A DNA stretch of 64,000 nucleotides from Enhygromyxa salina (GTDB lineage Bacteria > Myxococcota_A > Polyangia > Nannocystales > Nannocystaceae). The translations under genes were made by a program, and so were the position numbers. The notes beneath the pieces are model-generated. The model was given only the letters and a program-made list of their open reading frames with translations, was not told where the DNA came from and did no database searches. This document shows, in pieces, positions 8,534 through 19,605 of this stretch. How positions within the stretch are numbered: position 1 is the stretch's first letter; the number at the start of each line of letters is the position of its first letter. The stretch covers positions 29,809 to 93,808 of the forward strand of contig NZ_PVNK01000184.1 in the NCBI RefSeq assembly GCF_002994615.1, in the 5' to 3' direction.

Positions 8534-10249
8534 TCAGCCGCCGAGCTCTTCGATGATGCCCTTGACCCGCTCTTGATCACGCTGGCGACCGGGGATCAGC
8601 TCGAGGTAGCGCCGGTAGTGGATCTTGGCCTGCTCGGGATCGTCGAGCTCGCGCTCGATGTCGCCGAGCAGACGGTGGAGCTCGCCGATGTCGGGCGCGA
8701 GCGCGAGCGAGACCCGGGCGGCCGCGAGGGCCTCGTTGGGGCGATCCAAGACCAGCAGCTCGTGGGCGTAGTCGAGGCCCTCGAGCGCCTCTTGGTAGTC
8801 GCGGTACTCCTCGGAGTAGAGCAGGCGATCGGCGGGGAAGTCGGCGAGCGCGGCGGGGCGCGAGCCCTGGCGGCCGAGCAGGTGGCGCAGATCGAAGGCC
8901 CGGTAGCGTCCGAGCGTCGAGGGGCCCTCGGCGACCCACAGGACCATCGAGGTCGCGTCGAGCACGATCGACTGCATCGTGTGCAGGTTCTCGAGCGCGT
9001 TGCGGTTGCCGAGGCCGAGCTCGATGTTGTCGAGGCCCCGGCGATCGCGGAGCACGGTCACGGCGTCCTCGGGCGAGAAGTTGCCCGGCGCGGCGAGGAG
9101 CTCGGCGAGGCGCTCGTAGCGGTAGCCCGAGGAGGTCGTTCGGCGGATGCGTTCGTTGTGGGCGTCGGCCTCGAAGGCCTCGCGGATCATGTGGTCGGTC
9201 GCCCAGATCGCTTGCTCGTCGTCGCCGCGCACGAGGCGGGTGTCCTCGCTGACCCGGGCCGCGGCCTCGAGGATCACGGCCTTGCGCTGGACGCCGTCGC
9301 CGATCAGCACGACCCCGGCGGTCCGCAGCTCGGCGGCCTCGATGATCTCGACGGCCTGCTCGAGGGTGTCGGCCTCCTCGAGCACGCGGCGCAAGACGAG
9401 GGGCAGGGGAGTCGCGTCGGTCTCGCGCGCGTCGTCGGCCCGGGCGGGGTTGGCGGCGACGAAGATGCCGCGCGCGTTGACCCCGGTGACGACGCCGACG
9501 AGCCCGGCCCAGCCGATCGAGGCGAAGGGGTACTTGCCGTCGGGGTAGTAGAAGGCCACGACGCGGTCGGCCTCGAACTTGGGCCCGAAGTCGACGCTCA
9601 GGGTCCGGCCGATGATGAGGTTGCCGGCCTCGAGCCCGGCGCTCGTGGCCCGGGGCGCGACCGCGAACATGCTGCCCTCGACGACGACGTCTTGGAGGCG
9701 CTGGGTCAGATCGAGGAAGCACTGGTAGAGGAACAGGCGATGGTAGGGCTCGAGCTCGCCCTCACCGTCGCTGGGGAGCGCGGCCGCGAGGGCCGAGAGC
9801 TCGCGCTGGTGGTCGGGGCCGAGGGCCGCGTCGGCCTCGCGGTAGTCCCAGCGCAGGAGCATGAGCTCGGCCCAGCTCGCGAGGAAGCCGCGATAGCGGG
9901 CCTCGAGCAGCTCCTCGACGCGGCTGTCGACGTTGCGGAACAGGCGCCCAGCGAGGTGGCCGTGGGCGTCGCCGATGTCGACCGGCGAGCCCTCGAAGTG
10001 CAGGACCCACAGGCCTCCACGACGAGCCAGCCACGAGCGACCGTAGTCGACGCGGCGCCCGGTCTCGTCGACGATCAGCTCGTGCTGCCCGACCTCGACC
10101 TCGGTCGGTTCGAGCTCGGTGTAGCCGACGTAGCCCGAGTACAGCAGCCCGAGCAGGACCGCGAAGGTTCCGCCGACGACCGCGAGCACCCGGAGCAGGG
10201 CGAACACGCTGCGGCCTTCTTGCGCCTGGCTCTGAAATTGGCGGGGCAC
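8534..10249 (-). CDS. C45/acyl-transferase-like Ntn-hydrolase-fold protein with serine in place of the nucleophilic cysteine, TPR-like C-terminus
   Basis: 571 residues starting at ATG 10249. There is a single membrane segment or uncleaved signal at about residues 17-40. The central region (about 80-450) resembles the peptidase C45 / acyl-CoA:6-APA acyltransferase and phospholipase-B-like superfamily: an early GSPVDIGDAHGHLAG motif, the EGSMFAVAP site at about 191, then LIIGRTLSVDF, IGWAGLVGVVTGVNARGI and a later NLHTMQSIVLD block. In typical C45 proteins the residue after Gly in the second motif is Cys; here it is Ser193. The last about 80 residues form helical repeats like TPRs. Because the chain has an N-terminal membrane anchor, it probably works in the periplasm on amide bonds or lipids. 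Substrate unknown, and whether Ser193 is exposed by autoprocessing is an open question. Confidence 0.75.
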   Translation of the reverse strand: MPRQFQSQAQEGRSVFALLRVLAVVGGTFAVLLGLLYSGYVGYTELEPTEVEVGQHELIVDETGRRVDYGRSWLARRGGLWVLHFEGSPVDIGDAHGHLAGRLFRNVDSRVEELLEARYRGFLASWAELMLLRWDYREADAALGPDHQRELSALAAALPSDGEGELEPYHRLFLYQCFLDLTQRLQDVVVEGSMFAVAPRATSAGLEAGNLIIGRTLSVDFGPKFEADRVVAFYYPDGKYPFASIGWAGLVGVVTGVNARGIFVAANPARADDARETDATPLPLVLRRVLEEADTLEQAVEIIEAAELRTAGVVLIGDGVQRKAVILEAAARVSEDTRLVRGDDEQAIWATDHMIREAFEADAHNERIRRTTSSGYRYERLAELLAAPGNFSPEDAVTVLRDRRGLDNIELGLGNRNALENLHTMQSIVLDATSMVLWVAEGPSTLGRYRAFDLRHLLGRQGSRPAALADFPADRLLYSEEYRDYQEALEGLDYAHELLVLDRPNEALAAARVSLALAPDIGELHRLLGDIERELDDPEQAKIHYRRYLELIPGRQRDQERVKGIIEELGG

Positions 10250-10291
10250 GGACGCTGCTTATACTGCAAGTCCGTCGCGGCCTCGACGCCG

Positions 10292-11356
10292 CTAGCGGGG
10301 GAGCTCGTCCATCGAGCAGGTCGAGTAGCCCTGCTCGCGCCCGCGCTGGGGCGGCTCGACGATCCAGTCGAAGGTGCTGCGGGCGATCTGGCCCAGGCCC
10401 CACTCCCAGACCTCGAGCTTGCAGCCCATGGCCTGGGCGATGGCGAACACCCGCAGCGCGGCCTGGATCTGGTCGGCGACCGGCCAGATGACCTTGCCGG
10501 GCTCGACGACCTCGAAGCTGGCGCTGATGTCGATGTAGTGGCGCCCGCCGTCGGGGTGCTGCGAGATCGCGATCGAGAGCATGCTGGGCTCGGTCTTGGC
10601 CCGGTTCATGATCAGCTTGCCCGTGTAGGTGTTGTCCACGCGGGCGAAGGGCGTGAACAAGAAGCCGCCCTTGGCGACGATCTTGGCGTCCATCGTCGGA
10701 GCCCAGTAGAGCACCGCGGGGTTGCCCATCGCGCTGCCGCTCTCGTAGACGTAGAAGCTGGCCTGGCGATCGTCAGCGCGCTCGTAGGCGAGGAACACCG
10801 ACAGGGGAGAGAAGCGATCGAGGTCGTAGTGGCGGGCGCCGGTGATCAGGTCGACGCGCTCGACCTTGGGCCGCGCGCCGAAGGCCTCGGCGTAGCCGCT
10901 GACGAGCTCCTCGATCGAGAACAGCAGGTGGTCCTCGGCTTTTACGACGCCGAGGTGGGTCCAGATCGGCGCGGCCTCGGCCCGGGTCGCGGGCAGCGTG
11001 ACCCGCACGGACTGCGTGTGCCCGACCCAGTCTGAGGCGAAGGGCTTGCTGCGCTTGTGGCGAGCGGTGACCGCGTAGATCGTGTGCTTCCCGCAGGCTT
11101 GGTCCTGCAGCCGGGCCGCCTCGCTGCGGCTGTCGCCGGAGTCGACGCCGTTGCGCGGGACGCCCGGTCCCAGGTCCAAGGTCGCGCGGCGGTGCTCTTC
11201 GCGCCGCGCTCGGATCTCGTCGGGTTGGGGCCGCGCGCCCGGGAAAGCCCGCTGGAGCACGCGACCGACCTTGTCGAGATCTTCAAACAACTCGTCGAGG
11301 AGATCGCCCAGGTCACCGCCAGATTCGCTCGGCCCACGTTCACCATCGATCGGCAT
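10292..11356 (-). CDS. Hypothetical protein, cytoplasmic
   Basis: 354 residues from ATG 11356. No signal peptide or membrane segment is visible. The N-terminal 70 residues are charged and probably helical (LGDLLDELFEDLDKVGRVL). The rest is a mixed alpha/beta region with motifs such as TARHKRSKPFASDWVGHTQ, HYDLDRFSPLSVFLAYER and HPDGGRHYIDISASFEV, none of which I can tie to a known family. Several Cys and Trp residues occur near the C-terminus. It lies 42 bases downstream of nothing co-directional except the C45-like gene, which begins 43 bases after its stop, so the two may form an operon. Divergent from the large kinase gene across 55 bases. Function not assigned. Confidence 0.75.
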   Translation of the reverse strand: MPIDGERGPSESGGDLGDLLDELFEDLDKVGRVLQRAFPGARPQPDEIRARREEHRRATLDLGPGVPRNGVDSGDSRSEAARLQDQACGKHTIYAVTARHKRSKPFASDWVGHTQSVRVTLPATRAEAAPIWTHLGVVKAEDHLLFSIEELVSGYAEAFGARPKVERVDLITGARHYDLDRFSPLSVFLAYERADDRQASFYVYESGSAMGNPAVLYWAPTMDAKIVAKGGFLFTPFARVDNTYTGKLIMNRAKTEPSMLSIAISQHPDGGRHYIDISASFEVVEPGKVIWPVADQIQAALRVFAIAQAMGCKLEVWEWGLGQIARSTFDWIVEPPQRGREQGYSTCSMDELPR

Positions 11357-11411
11357 TGGCGCAACCTAGCACGGGCTTGGGCGAGGCTTAACACGTGATA
11401 CCTTCCCGGCC

Positions 11412-14400
11412 ATGGCGTCTGTCCAAGGCCCGGAGACGGCCGACGGCCGACCCGAGTACAGCGGTACAGGCGACGCGCGGGCCCTCGCTACGGCGACAGC
11501 GACAGCGGCAAGGTCGGCGACCCAGAGCGAGTCTGAGCTGGTCACGCGCGGTGAGCTCGCGCCCAATTCGGCGCTCGCGACCCTCGCGACGCCCGGTATG
11601 TCCGAGCAGGCGGCGTTGGCAGTGGGCGAGCGCCTCGGCCAGGCTGACGCTGAATTCGAGATTGTGAAGCCGCTCGGCGCCGGTGGCATGGGCCAGGTGT
11701 TCGCCGCGCGACGCCTCGCGGGCGAGGGTGCCGGGGAGCTCGTCGCGCTCAAGTGCCTCGAGCAAAGCAGCGCGAACCTGCTGTACCGCTTCAAGCAAGA
11801 GTTCCGCGCCCTCGCGGGCGTCACCCACGACAACCTCGTGAGCCTCGGCGAGCTCGTGGTCCTGCCGGACGCGACGACCTTCTTCACGATGGAGCTGATC
11901 GATGGCGTGCCCTTCAACGAGTACGTGCGCGGGCGGACCCCCGAGGGCGAGCTGCCCAACCTCGCGCGCCTGCGTCGCGCGCTCAGACAGCTCGCGGCCG
12001 GGGTCCGCGAGCTTCATCAGCACGGCTGCATCCACCGCGATCTGAAGCCGTCCAACGTCCTGGTGACCGAAGAGGGGCGCGTGGTCGTGCTCGACTTCGG
12101 GCTCATCCAGGATCACTCCGAGGCCCAGCATGGCGCGGCCGACGATCAGATCATGGGCACGCCGGCCTACATGAGCCCCGAGCAGGCCGGGCTCGAGCCG
12201 ACCGGCCCGGCCGCAGACTGGTACGCGGTCGGGGTGATGTTGTTCGAGTGTCTGTGCGGGGTCCGGCCCCACAGCGGATCGGTGGCCCATATCCTGTTCG
12301 CCAAGCGGGACGTCGACGCCCCGGACATCGCCGAGATCGTCCCCGACATCCCACCCGACCTCGCGGCCTTGTGCCGACGGCTGCTCGCGCGCGATCCCGT
12401 CGAGCGTCCGAGCGTCGTGGAGTTGCTCGCGATCCTCGATGGCCGGACTGACACGGGCTCTGGCGCGGGCCTGGGCAGCGCCTCGGGCAGCAGCTGGGGC
12501 ATGCTCACGCTCGAGGGCGACAGCATGATCCGAGCGCGGGCGCCCTTCGTCGGTCGCGCGCCCGAGCTCGCCCAGCTCGAGCGGGCCTTCGCGGGCATCC
12601 ATGGGCCCGATCGTCACCAGGTCACGGTCCATATCCGCGGGCGCAGCGGCTACGGCAAGTCGGCGATCGTCCGCGAGTTCATCCGACGCGTGCGCCGACG
12701 CGAGCGGGTCGTCGTGATCCAGGGCCGCTGCCTCGAGCGCGAGTCGGTGCCTTACAAGGGCCTGGATCCGGTCATCGACGCGCTCTCGGTCTACCTCCGC
12801 CAGCTACCGCCCGACGCGCTCGCGTCGCTGAAGCCGGCCCACGCCGTCGCGCTCGCGCGGCTGTTTCCCGTCCTCGATGATCTGTGGCGCACGCCAGCGT
12901 CGCGGACGAGCGGCCTCGACGTTCACGAGCTGCGCCAGCGCGCGTTCGCGGCCCTGCGCGAGCTGTTCGACGGCGTCGCCAAGCGCCGACCGCTGATCGT
13001 GTTCATCGACGATTTTCACTGGGCCAACGTCGACAGCGCGCGGCTGCTGACCTCGCTCGTGTCCCCGCCCGAGGCTCCGCCGATGCTGCTCGCGGTGACC
13101 TACCGCGACGAGCAGGCGAGCAACGAGCCGCTCCGGGCGCTGTTGGCCCCGGCGGCCCTCGCCGGGAGGGACGTGCGCAAGATCCGAATTGGCCCGCTGG
13201 CCGACGACGAGGCCCACGCGCTGGCCAAGGCGCTGATGGGCGACAGCTACGACTCCGCGACCGCCGACAGCTACGCTCGCGGCGCCGAGGGCAGCCCCTT
13301 TTATGTCGCGCAGATGGTCCATGGGGCCTCGACCGAGGGCGCGACGCCGGGCCAGCTCGATCAGCTCGTGGTCCGTCGCATCCTCCAGCTCGACCCCGAC
13401 AGCCGGCGCCTGCTCGAGGTCGTCGCCGTCGCCGGCCGACCGGTCGCGCGCGAGGTCGCGTTCACGGCCAGTGAGCTCGACGATCCAGCCGCGCTGCTCC
13501 CGGACCTGCGCAGCGCCGAGCTGCTCGTCGCGCGGAGTCGGGACAGCGGGTCGAAGGTGCTCGAGACCGCCCACGCCCGCATCCGTGAGGTCGCCGTCGG
13601 AGAGCTCGAGCGCGACGAGCTCCGGGCCACCCACCTGCGGCTCGCGCGAGCGCTCGAGCACCACGGCAGCGACCCCGAGGCCCTCGCCGAGCACTTCGAT
13701 CGCGGCGGTGATCGTGCCCGCGCGGCCGACTACTACGAGCGCGCGGCCGCGCAGGCCGCCAACTCGCTCGCGTTCCTGCGCGCCGTGGCGCTGCTGCGCA
13801 CGACCCTCGAGCTCTTGCCCGAAGCCAGCGACCCGGCCCGGATCGAGCAGCTGCGGGTCCGCCTCGCGACCCAGCTGATCAACGTCGGTCGGGGCCACGA
13901 GGCCGCGCAGCTGTTGTTGTCGCTGGCGAGTGAGGCCGAGCAGCGCGGGCGGGCCGATGCGGTTCGGGCCCGGGAGTATCGGCGCCTCGCCGCCGACCAG
14001 CTGATCAAGACCGGCCACGTCGACGAGGGCCTGGCCGAGCTCGACAACCAGCTGCGCTCCGTCGGCATGCGGCTGCCCGCGACCCGGGCGGGGGCGGTCG
14101 CGGCGCTGGTGTGGGAGCAGCTCCGGCTTCGCGTGCGCGGGTTCGCGTTCGTGCGCCGCGAGGCCAAGGCCGTCGCGCCCGCGCGCCTCGACCAGGTCGA
14201 CACCTGCTTCGCCGTGGTCAACGGCCTCTCGACCCAAGAGACGCTGCTCAGCGCGCTGTTCCACTTTCGCAACCTGCGTCTGTCGCTGGCTACCGGGGAG
14301 CCCTACCGCGTCGCCCGGGCGCTGGCTTACCAGTGCGTCATCGACGTGGCCGGGGGGGACTGGCGGCGGGTCGAGGATCATTTGCAGGTCTCGCGCAGCC

Positions 14401-15377
14401 TGGTCGCCGAGCTCGATGATCCGCAGCTGGTCGGGTTCATCGATCTGTGTGAGGCCAGCATTCATTGGTTCGAGCGTCGCTACCCGACCAGCGCCGAGCT
14501 CCACAGCGAGATCATCGAGCGCCTCGAGGGCGTGGCCGGAGCCAGCTGGGATCGGCGAACGGCTCAGATCCACCACATGTGGACGCTGGTGTGCCAGGGC
14601 CGCTTCCGCGAGTTCTGGACGCGGGCCAAGGGCACGACCGAGGGCGCCCGCGAGCGCGGCGACATGCAGGAGCTGGTCGAGGTGTCCTCGTTCATGGCCG
14701 TCGCGCTGATCTCGGCCGGCAAGGTCGAGCGCGCGCGCGAGGTGCTGAGCGCGGCGCTCGACGAGTGGAAGCCCGGCCGCTACCTGTTCGGCGACGTCTG
14801 GGCCTTCTACGCCCAGGTCCGCATCCTCCTGCACGCGCGTGAGCCCGAGCAGGCGATCGCGCTGGCCCAGCAGACCCTCACCCAGATGAAGCGGACCTTC
14901 CTGGCCGAGCATCGGCTCGCGCGTCACAACGTCGAGGAGCTCCTGTGCCGCAGCTACCTGGCCGCGGCGATCGAGCGCGACGAGGCGCCCGGCGCCCGCC
15001 GGGGCCACGCCCGCCGCGCCCGGCGCCTCGCGGCCAAGCTCCGCGCCGTCGACAACCCGGTGCTGACCGGACACGTCGCGGTGATCGAGGCGGGCCTGGC
15101 CACCCTCGAAGGGGATCGCGACGTCGCGCTGCGGCGCTGGGCCGAGGCCGCCGCGGTGTTCGAGGCCCACGGCATGCGCGGGGATCTGGCGGTCGTCCGC
15201 GCGCGCTCGGCCTGGGTCCTCGGCGACGAGGGCGAGGGCCCGGACTTTGCCGCTCACGCGGCCGGCTACTTCGAGCTCGAGGACATCGAAGACAGCGAGG
15301 GCTTCGCGAGGATCGCCGCGCCGGCTCATCCGCGGATCTGTGAGCCCCGGGGCCCGCGCGCGCTTGCGCGCGGGTGA
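11412..15377 (+). CDS. Ser/Thr protein kinase fused to AAA ATPase and TPR-like sensor module (PknK-like)
   Basis: 1321 residues. The N-terminus (1-80) is Ala/Thr-rich and disordered. The Hanks kinase domain spans about 82-330: glycine loop LGAGGMGQVF (88-97), catalytic Lys114 in VALKCL, HRDLKPSN, DFG and GTPAYMSPEQA, all intact. A second module starts near residue 378 with FVGRAPELAQLERAF, then Walker A GRSGYGKS near 411-418, Walker B IVFIDDFHWA, and a STAND/AAA-type arrangement. Residues from about 720 to the end are helical repeats of the TPR/MalT-sensor kind with no DNA-binding domain at the end. This layout matches PknK-type kinases, in which the ATPase/TPR part senses ligands or partners. 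Targets unknown. A GC-rich hairpin spans the last codons and the stop. The ATG at 11412 is used; a start nearer the kinase domain, at about residue 63, cannot be excluded. Confidence 0.9.
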   Translation: MASVQGPETADGRPEYSGTGDARALATATATAARSATQSESELVTRGELAPNSALATLATPGMSEQAALAVGERLGQADAEFEIVKPLGAGGMGQVFAARRLAGEGAGELVALKCLEQSSANLLYRFKQEFRALAGVTHDNLVSLGELVVLPDATTFFTMELIDGVPFNEYVRGRTPEGELPNLARLRRALRQLAAGVRELHQHGCIHRDLKPSNVLVTEEGRVVVLDFGLIQDHSEAQHGAADDQIMGTPAYMSPEQAGLEPTGPAADWYAVGVMLFECLCGVRPHSGSVAHILFAKRDVDAPDIAEIVPDIPPDLAALCRRLLARDPVERPSVVELLAILDGRTDTGSGAGLGSASGSSWGMLTLEGDSMIRARAPFVGRAPELAQLERAFAGIHGPDRHQVTVHIRGRSGYGKSAIVREFIRRVRRRERVVVIQGRCLERESVPYKGLDPVIDALSVYLRQLPPDALASLKPAHAVALARLFPVLDDLWRTPASRTSGLDVHELRQRAFAALRELFDGVAKRRPLIVFIDDFHWANVDSARLLTSLVSPPEAPPMLLAVTYRDEQASNEPLRALLAPAALAGRDVRKIRIGPLADDEAHALAKALMGDSYDSATADSYARGAEGSPFYVAQMVHGASTEGATPGQLDQLVVRRILQLDPDSRRLLEVVAVAGRPVAREVAFTASELDDPAALLPDLRSAELLVARSRDSGSKVLETAHARIREVAVGELERDELRATHLRLARALEHHGSDPEALAEHFDRGGDRARAADYYERAAAQAANSLAFLRAVALLRTTLELLPEASDPARIEQLRVRLATQLINVGRGHEAAQLLLSLASEAEQRGRADAVRAREYRRLAADQLIKTGHVDEGLAELDNQLRSVGMRLPATRAGAVAALVWEQLRLRVRGFAFVRREAKAVAPARLDQVDTCFAVVNGLSTQETLLSALFHFRNLRLSLATGEPYRVARALAYQCVIDVAGGDWRRVEDHLQVSRSLVAELDDPQLVGFIDLCEASIHWFERRYPTSAELHSEIIERLEGVAGASWDRRTAQIHHMWTLVCQGRFREFWTRAKGTTEGARERGDMQELVEVSSFMAVALISAGKVERAREVLSAALDEWKPGRYLFGDVWAFYAQVRILLHAREPEQAIALAQQTLTQMKRTFLAEHRLARHNVEELLCRSYLAAAIERDEAPGARRGHARRARRLAAKLRAVDNPVLTGHVAVIEAGLATLEGDRDVALRRWAEAAAVFEAHGMRGDLAVVRARSAWVLGDEGEGPDFAAHAAGYFELEDIEDSEGFARIAAPAHPRICEPRGPRALARG

Positions 15378-15388
15378 GCCTCGGGGCT
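15343..15388. terminator. Nested GC hairpin over the end of the kinase-AAA gene
   Basis: The inner arms 15353-15361 and 15366-15374 form a perfect 9-base stem with a 4-base loop. The outer arms 15343-15349 and 15382-15388 add a perfect 7-base stem. The stop codon 15375-15377 lies inside. No T-run follows, so termination is possible but unproven. Confidence 0.5.
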
Positions 15389-15411
15389 ACAAGCGAGGTC
15401 CGAGCCCGCCG

Positions 15412-17679
<2,268 letters not shown>

Positions 17680-17712
17680 GACGAGCCGACCCAGCGGCGG
17701 CCAGGACCCGGG

Positions 17713-19245
17713 TCAGCGGGGCTCGAGCCCAGCTTGGCGGCGCGGCTCGGCCTCGGGGTTGCGCTCGTCGAGGAGCACGACCGGGGCCGCGTTGCCGCGC
17801 CCAGGGCTCCAGTAGCGCAGCTGCGCGTCGTGGCCTTGGACATGCAAGAAGGTGAACTGCACGCGCTCGCGGGGCATCAGCACGTCGTGGGTGAACACGG
17901 CCAGCCAGGTGCCGGTGTTGTAGTACCAAGCCGGCTTGCCGTCGGGACGCTGGAGGCGCCACAGGACCTCGTCGTGGGTGTGGCCGAAGCTGACGATCGG
18001 GACGTCGAGGAGCTCGACGATCTTTTGCGCCGCGCGCCGCAGCGGCGCCGAGCGCTCTCGCGGGCTGCGAAACAGACCCCAGCCGATGCCGAAGATCGCG
18101 GCCATCAAGAACGCGAAGTCGAGCAGCATGAAGAGCATCGCCTTGACCATGAACCCGCCCTTGAGCTCGGCGATCGCGTGGAAGCCCGCGAACCACAGCC
18201 CGAACGCGAGCCCGGCGAGGGCGACGATGACCAGGAGCACGCGCAGGGCCTGGCGCGTGAGGGTGCTGACCGCCTCGACCACGCTCGCGCCGCGCTCCTT
18301 GAGCGCGTCGATCTTGTAGAGCTTGTCACCGAGCGCGCCGGCCTCGGGGTGCTCGGCGAGCTCCGCGAGCGCGCGCTTGTGGGTCTCGCTGTAGACCGAG
18401 CGCGCACGCTTTTGGCTCTGGGCGATGCGGCGGATGACCTGCGGCCAAAAGCGTGCGTGGCTGAGCACGGCGCGAGAGATCAGGTGGGGGCTGTTGGCGA
18501 GCAGCCACTTGGCGTAGCGCATGTGCGCGCGGGTGCTGGGCACGATGAAGGTGATCGCCCCGAAGCCGTTGAACAGGTAGCGCTGGAAGAAGTTGCCCAG
18601 CGGCATGTCGTACTCGGCCTCGTGGACCTCGCGGGGGGCCTCGGTCAGGGCGCCGCGCAGCCAGTAGGTGAAGGCGTTCTCGGGGTCGTACTGGCAGCCG
18701 TGCTCGATCCACACGCGGCCGGGCTCGTACCAAAACCACGGTGGAAAAAACAGGCGAGTGCCGGCCTCGTCGACCTCGCGCGCGCTCGTGAGCTGCTCGT
18801 GGAGGCGGGCGAGGATCGAGCGCTCGATCTGTCGGCGCACGGGCGGCCACTGGATCTCGATGTCGTGGTTGCCCGGCAAGATCACGACCTCGTGACCGGC
18901 GGCCAGGATCCGCGCGAGGCCGTCGACGAAGCCCGGGTGCCCGTCGAGCACGTCGGCGATGTCCCGGGCGGCCCGATCGGGGGTCATGAACGGGCCAAAT
19001 TGCCGCTCGACGAAGGTCGCCTCGGGGGTCTGGGGCGGGCGATCGATGCGCAGCAGATCAAAGCCGTCGCCGTTGATGATCAGGCGCAGGTCCGCGTTGC
19101 GCTTGTGGGCGTCGTCGATCAACCACTGGCAAAAGGAGCGAAAATCATCGTCGTAGAAGAACGCCTCGAGCTCGTGGTAGCGCCCGGTGTGGAGGTTCTT
19201 GCCACGCCCGAGGTGGAGGTCGCTGACGACGACGAGATCGTGCAT
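17713..19245 (-). CDS. Calcineurin-like metallophosphoesterase with two transmembrane segments
   Basis: 510 residues. ATG 19245 is chosen because MHDLVVVSDLHLG places the first metal-binding motif at the very N-terminus (Asp9, His11). Later motifs: IINGDGFD, LPGNHDIEIQ, a His in RVWIEHGCQYDPEN, and FGHTHDE near the C-terminus, completing the dinuclear metal site. Between these, two hydrophobic segments (about 350-375 and 385-410) break the phosphoesterase domain, so the last motif is reached only after a membrane hairpin. It resembles UDP-2,3-diacylglucosamine hydrolase-like and other envelope phosphoesterases, but the size and membrane insertion are unusual. Substrate not predictable. It converges with the prolyl oligopeptidase and lies 14 bases downstream of cutA's stop region on the other side. 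Confidence 0.88.
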   Translation of the reverse strand: MHDLVVVSDLHLGRGKNLHTGRYHELEAFFYDDDFRSFCQWLIDDAHKRNADLRLIINGDGFDLLRIDRPPQTPEATFVERQFGPFMTPDRAARDIADVLDGHPGFVDGLARILAAGHEVVILPGNHDIEIQWPPVRRQIERSILARLHEQLTSAREVDEAGTRLFFPPWFWYEPGRVWIEHGCQYDPENAFTYWLRGALTEAPREVHEAEYDMPLGNFFQRYLFNGFGAITFIVPSTRAHMRYAKWLLANSPHLISRAVLSHARFWPQVIRRIAQSQKRARSVYSETHKRALAELAEHPEAGALGDKLYKIDALKERGASVVEAVSTLTRQALRVLLVIVALAGLAFGLWFAGFHAIAELKGGFMVKAMLFMLLDFAFLMAAIFGIGWGLFRSPRERSAPLRRAAQKIVELLDVPIVSFGHTHDEVLWRLQRPDGKPAWYYNTGTWLAVFTHDVLMPRERVQFTFLHVQGHDAQLRYWSPGRGNAAPVVLLDERNPEAEPRRQAGLEPR

Positions 19246-19259
19246 GGAGCCGCTTGATG

Positions 19260-19589
19260 TTAGCAGGCCGGCGGGCAGGCTGCGCGCAGCCAGGCCAGGT
19301 AGGGCTCGTTGACCGCGCTCGGCTCGAGCACGACGATCTTGGCCACGTCGTAGGGGTGCGCGCGGGTCAGCGCCGCGACGGCCTCGTCGACGCGCTCGCG
19401 CGGACACTCCATGAGCATCACGACCTCGGCGTCGTCTTGGATCTCACCCTCCCACCAGTAGAGCGAGCGGACGCCCGGGATCAGGTTGGCGCAGCCGATC
19501 AGCTTGGCCTCGAGCAGCGCGCGGGCGATGTCGGGGGCCGCGTCGCTCGGGGCTGTGCAAAACAGCAAGCGGAGGCCGGCGTCGGGCAT
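19260..19589 (-). CDS. cutA: Divalent-ion tolerance protein CutA
   Basis: 109 residues. CutA1 proteins are small trimeric PII-like proteins linked to copper/divalent cation tolerance; exact biochemical role unsettled. ATG 19589 places LRLLFCTAPSDAAPDIARAL as the first ferredoxin-like strand-helix. Diagnostic motifs: LIGCANLIPGVRSLYWWEGEI and a late HPYDVAKIVVLE, with EPYLAWL near the C-terminus. The length is typical. It lies 16 bases downstream of the FMN reductase gene on the same strand, suggesting one transcript. The upstream in-frame extension would overlap that gene and has no family similarity. Confidence 0.93.
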   Translation of the reverse strand: MPDAGLRLLFCTAPSDAAPDIARALLEAKLIGCANLIPGVRSLYWWEGEIQDDAEVVMLMECPRERVDEAVAALTRAHPYDVAKIVVLEPSAVNEPYLAWLRAACPPAC

Positions 19590-19605
19590 GGACTGGAGTG
19601 TGACA

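Noticed and set aside
8501..11035. An 844-residue open frame on the plus strand
   Set aside because: It covers the C45-like gene and part of the unknown gene, both better supported on the minus strand. The sequence is Val/Leu/Glu-repetitive.
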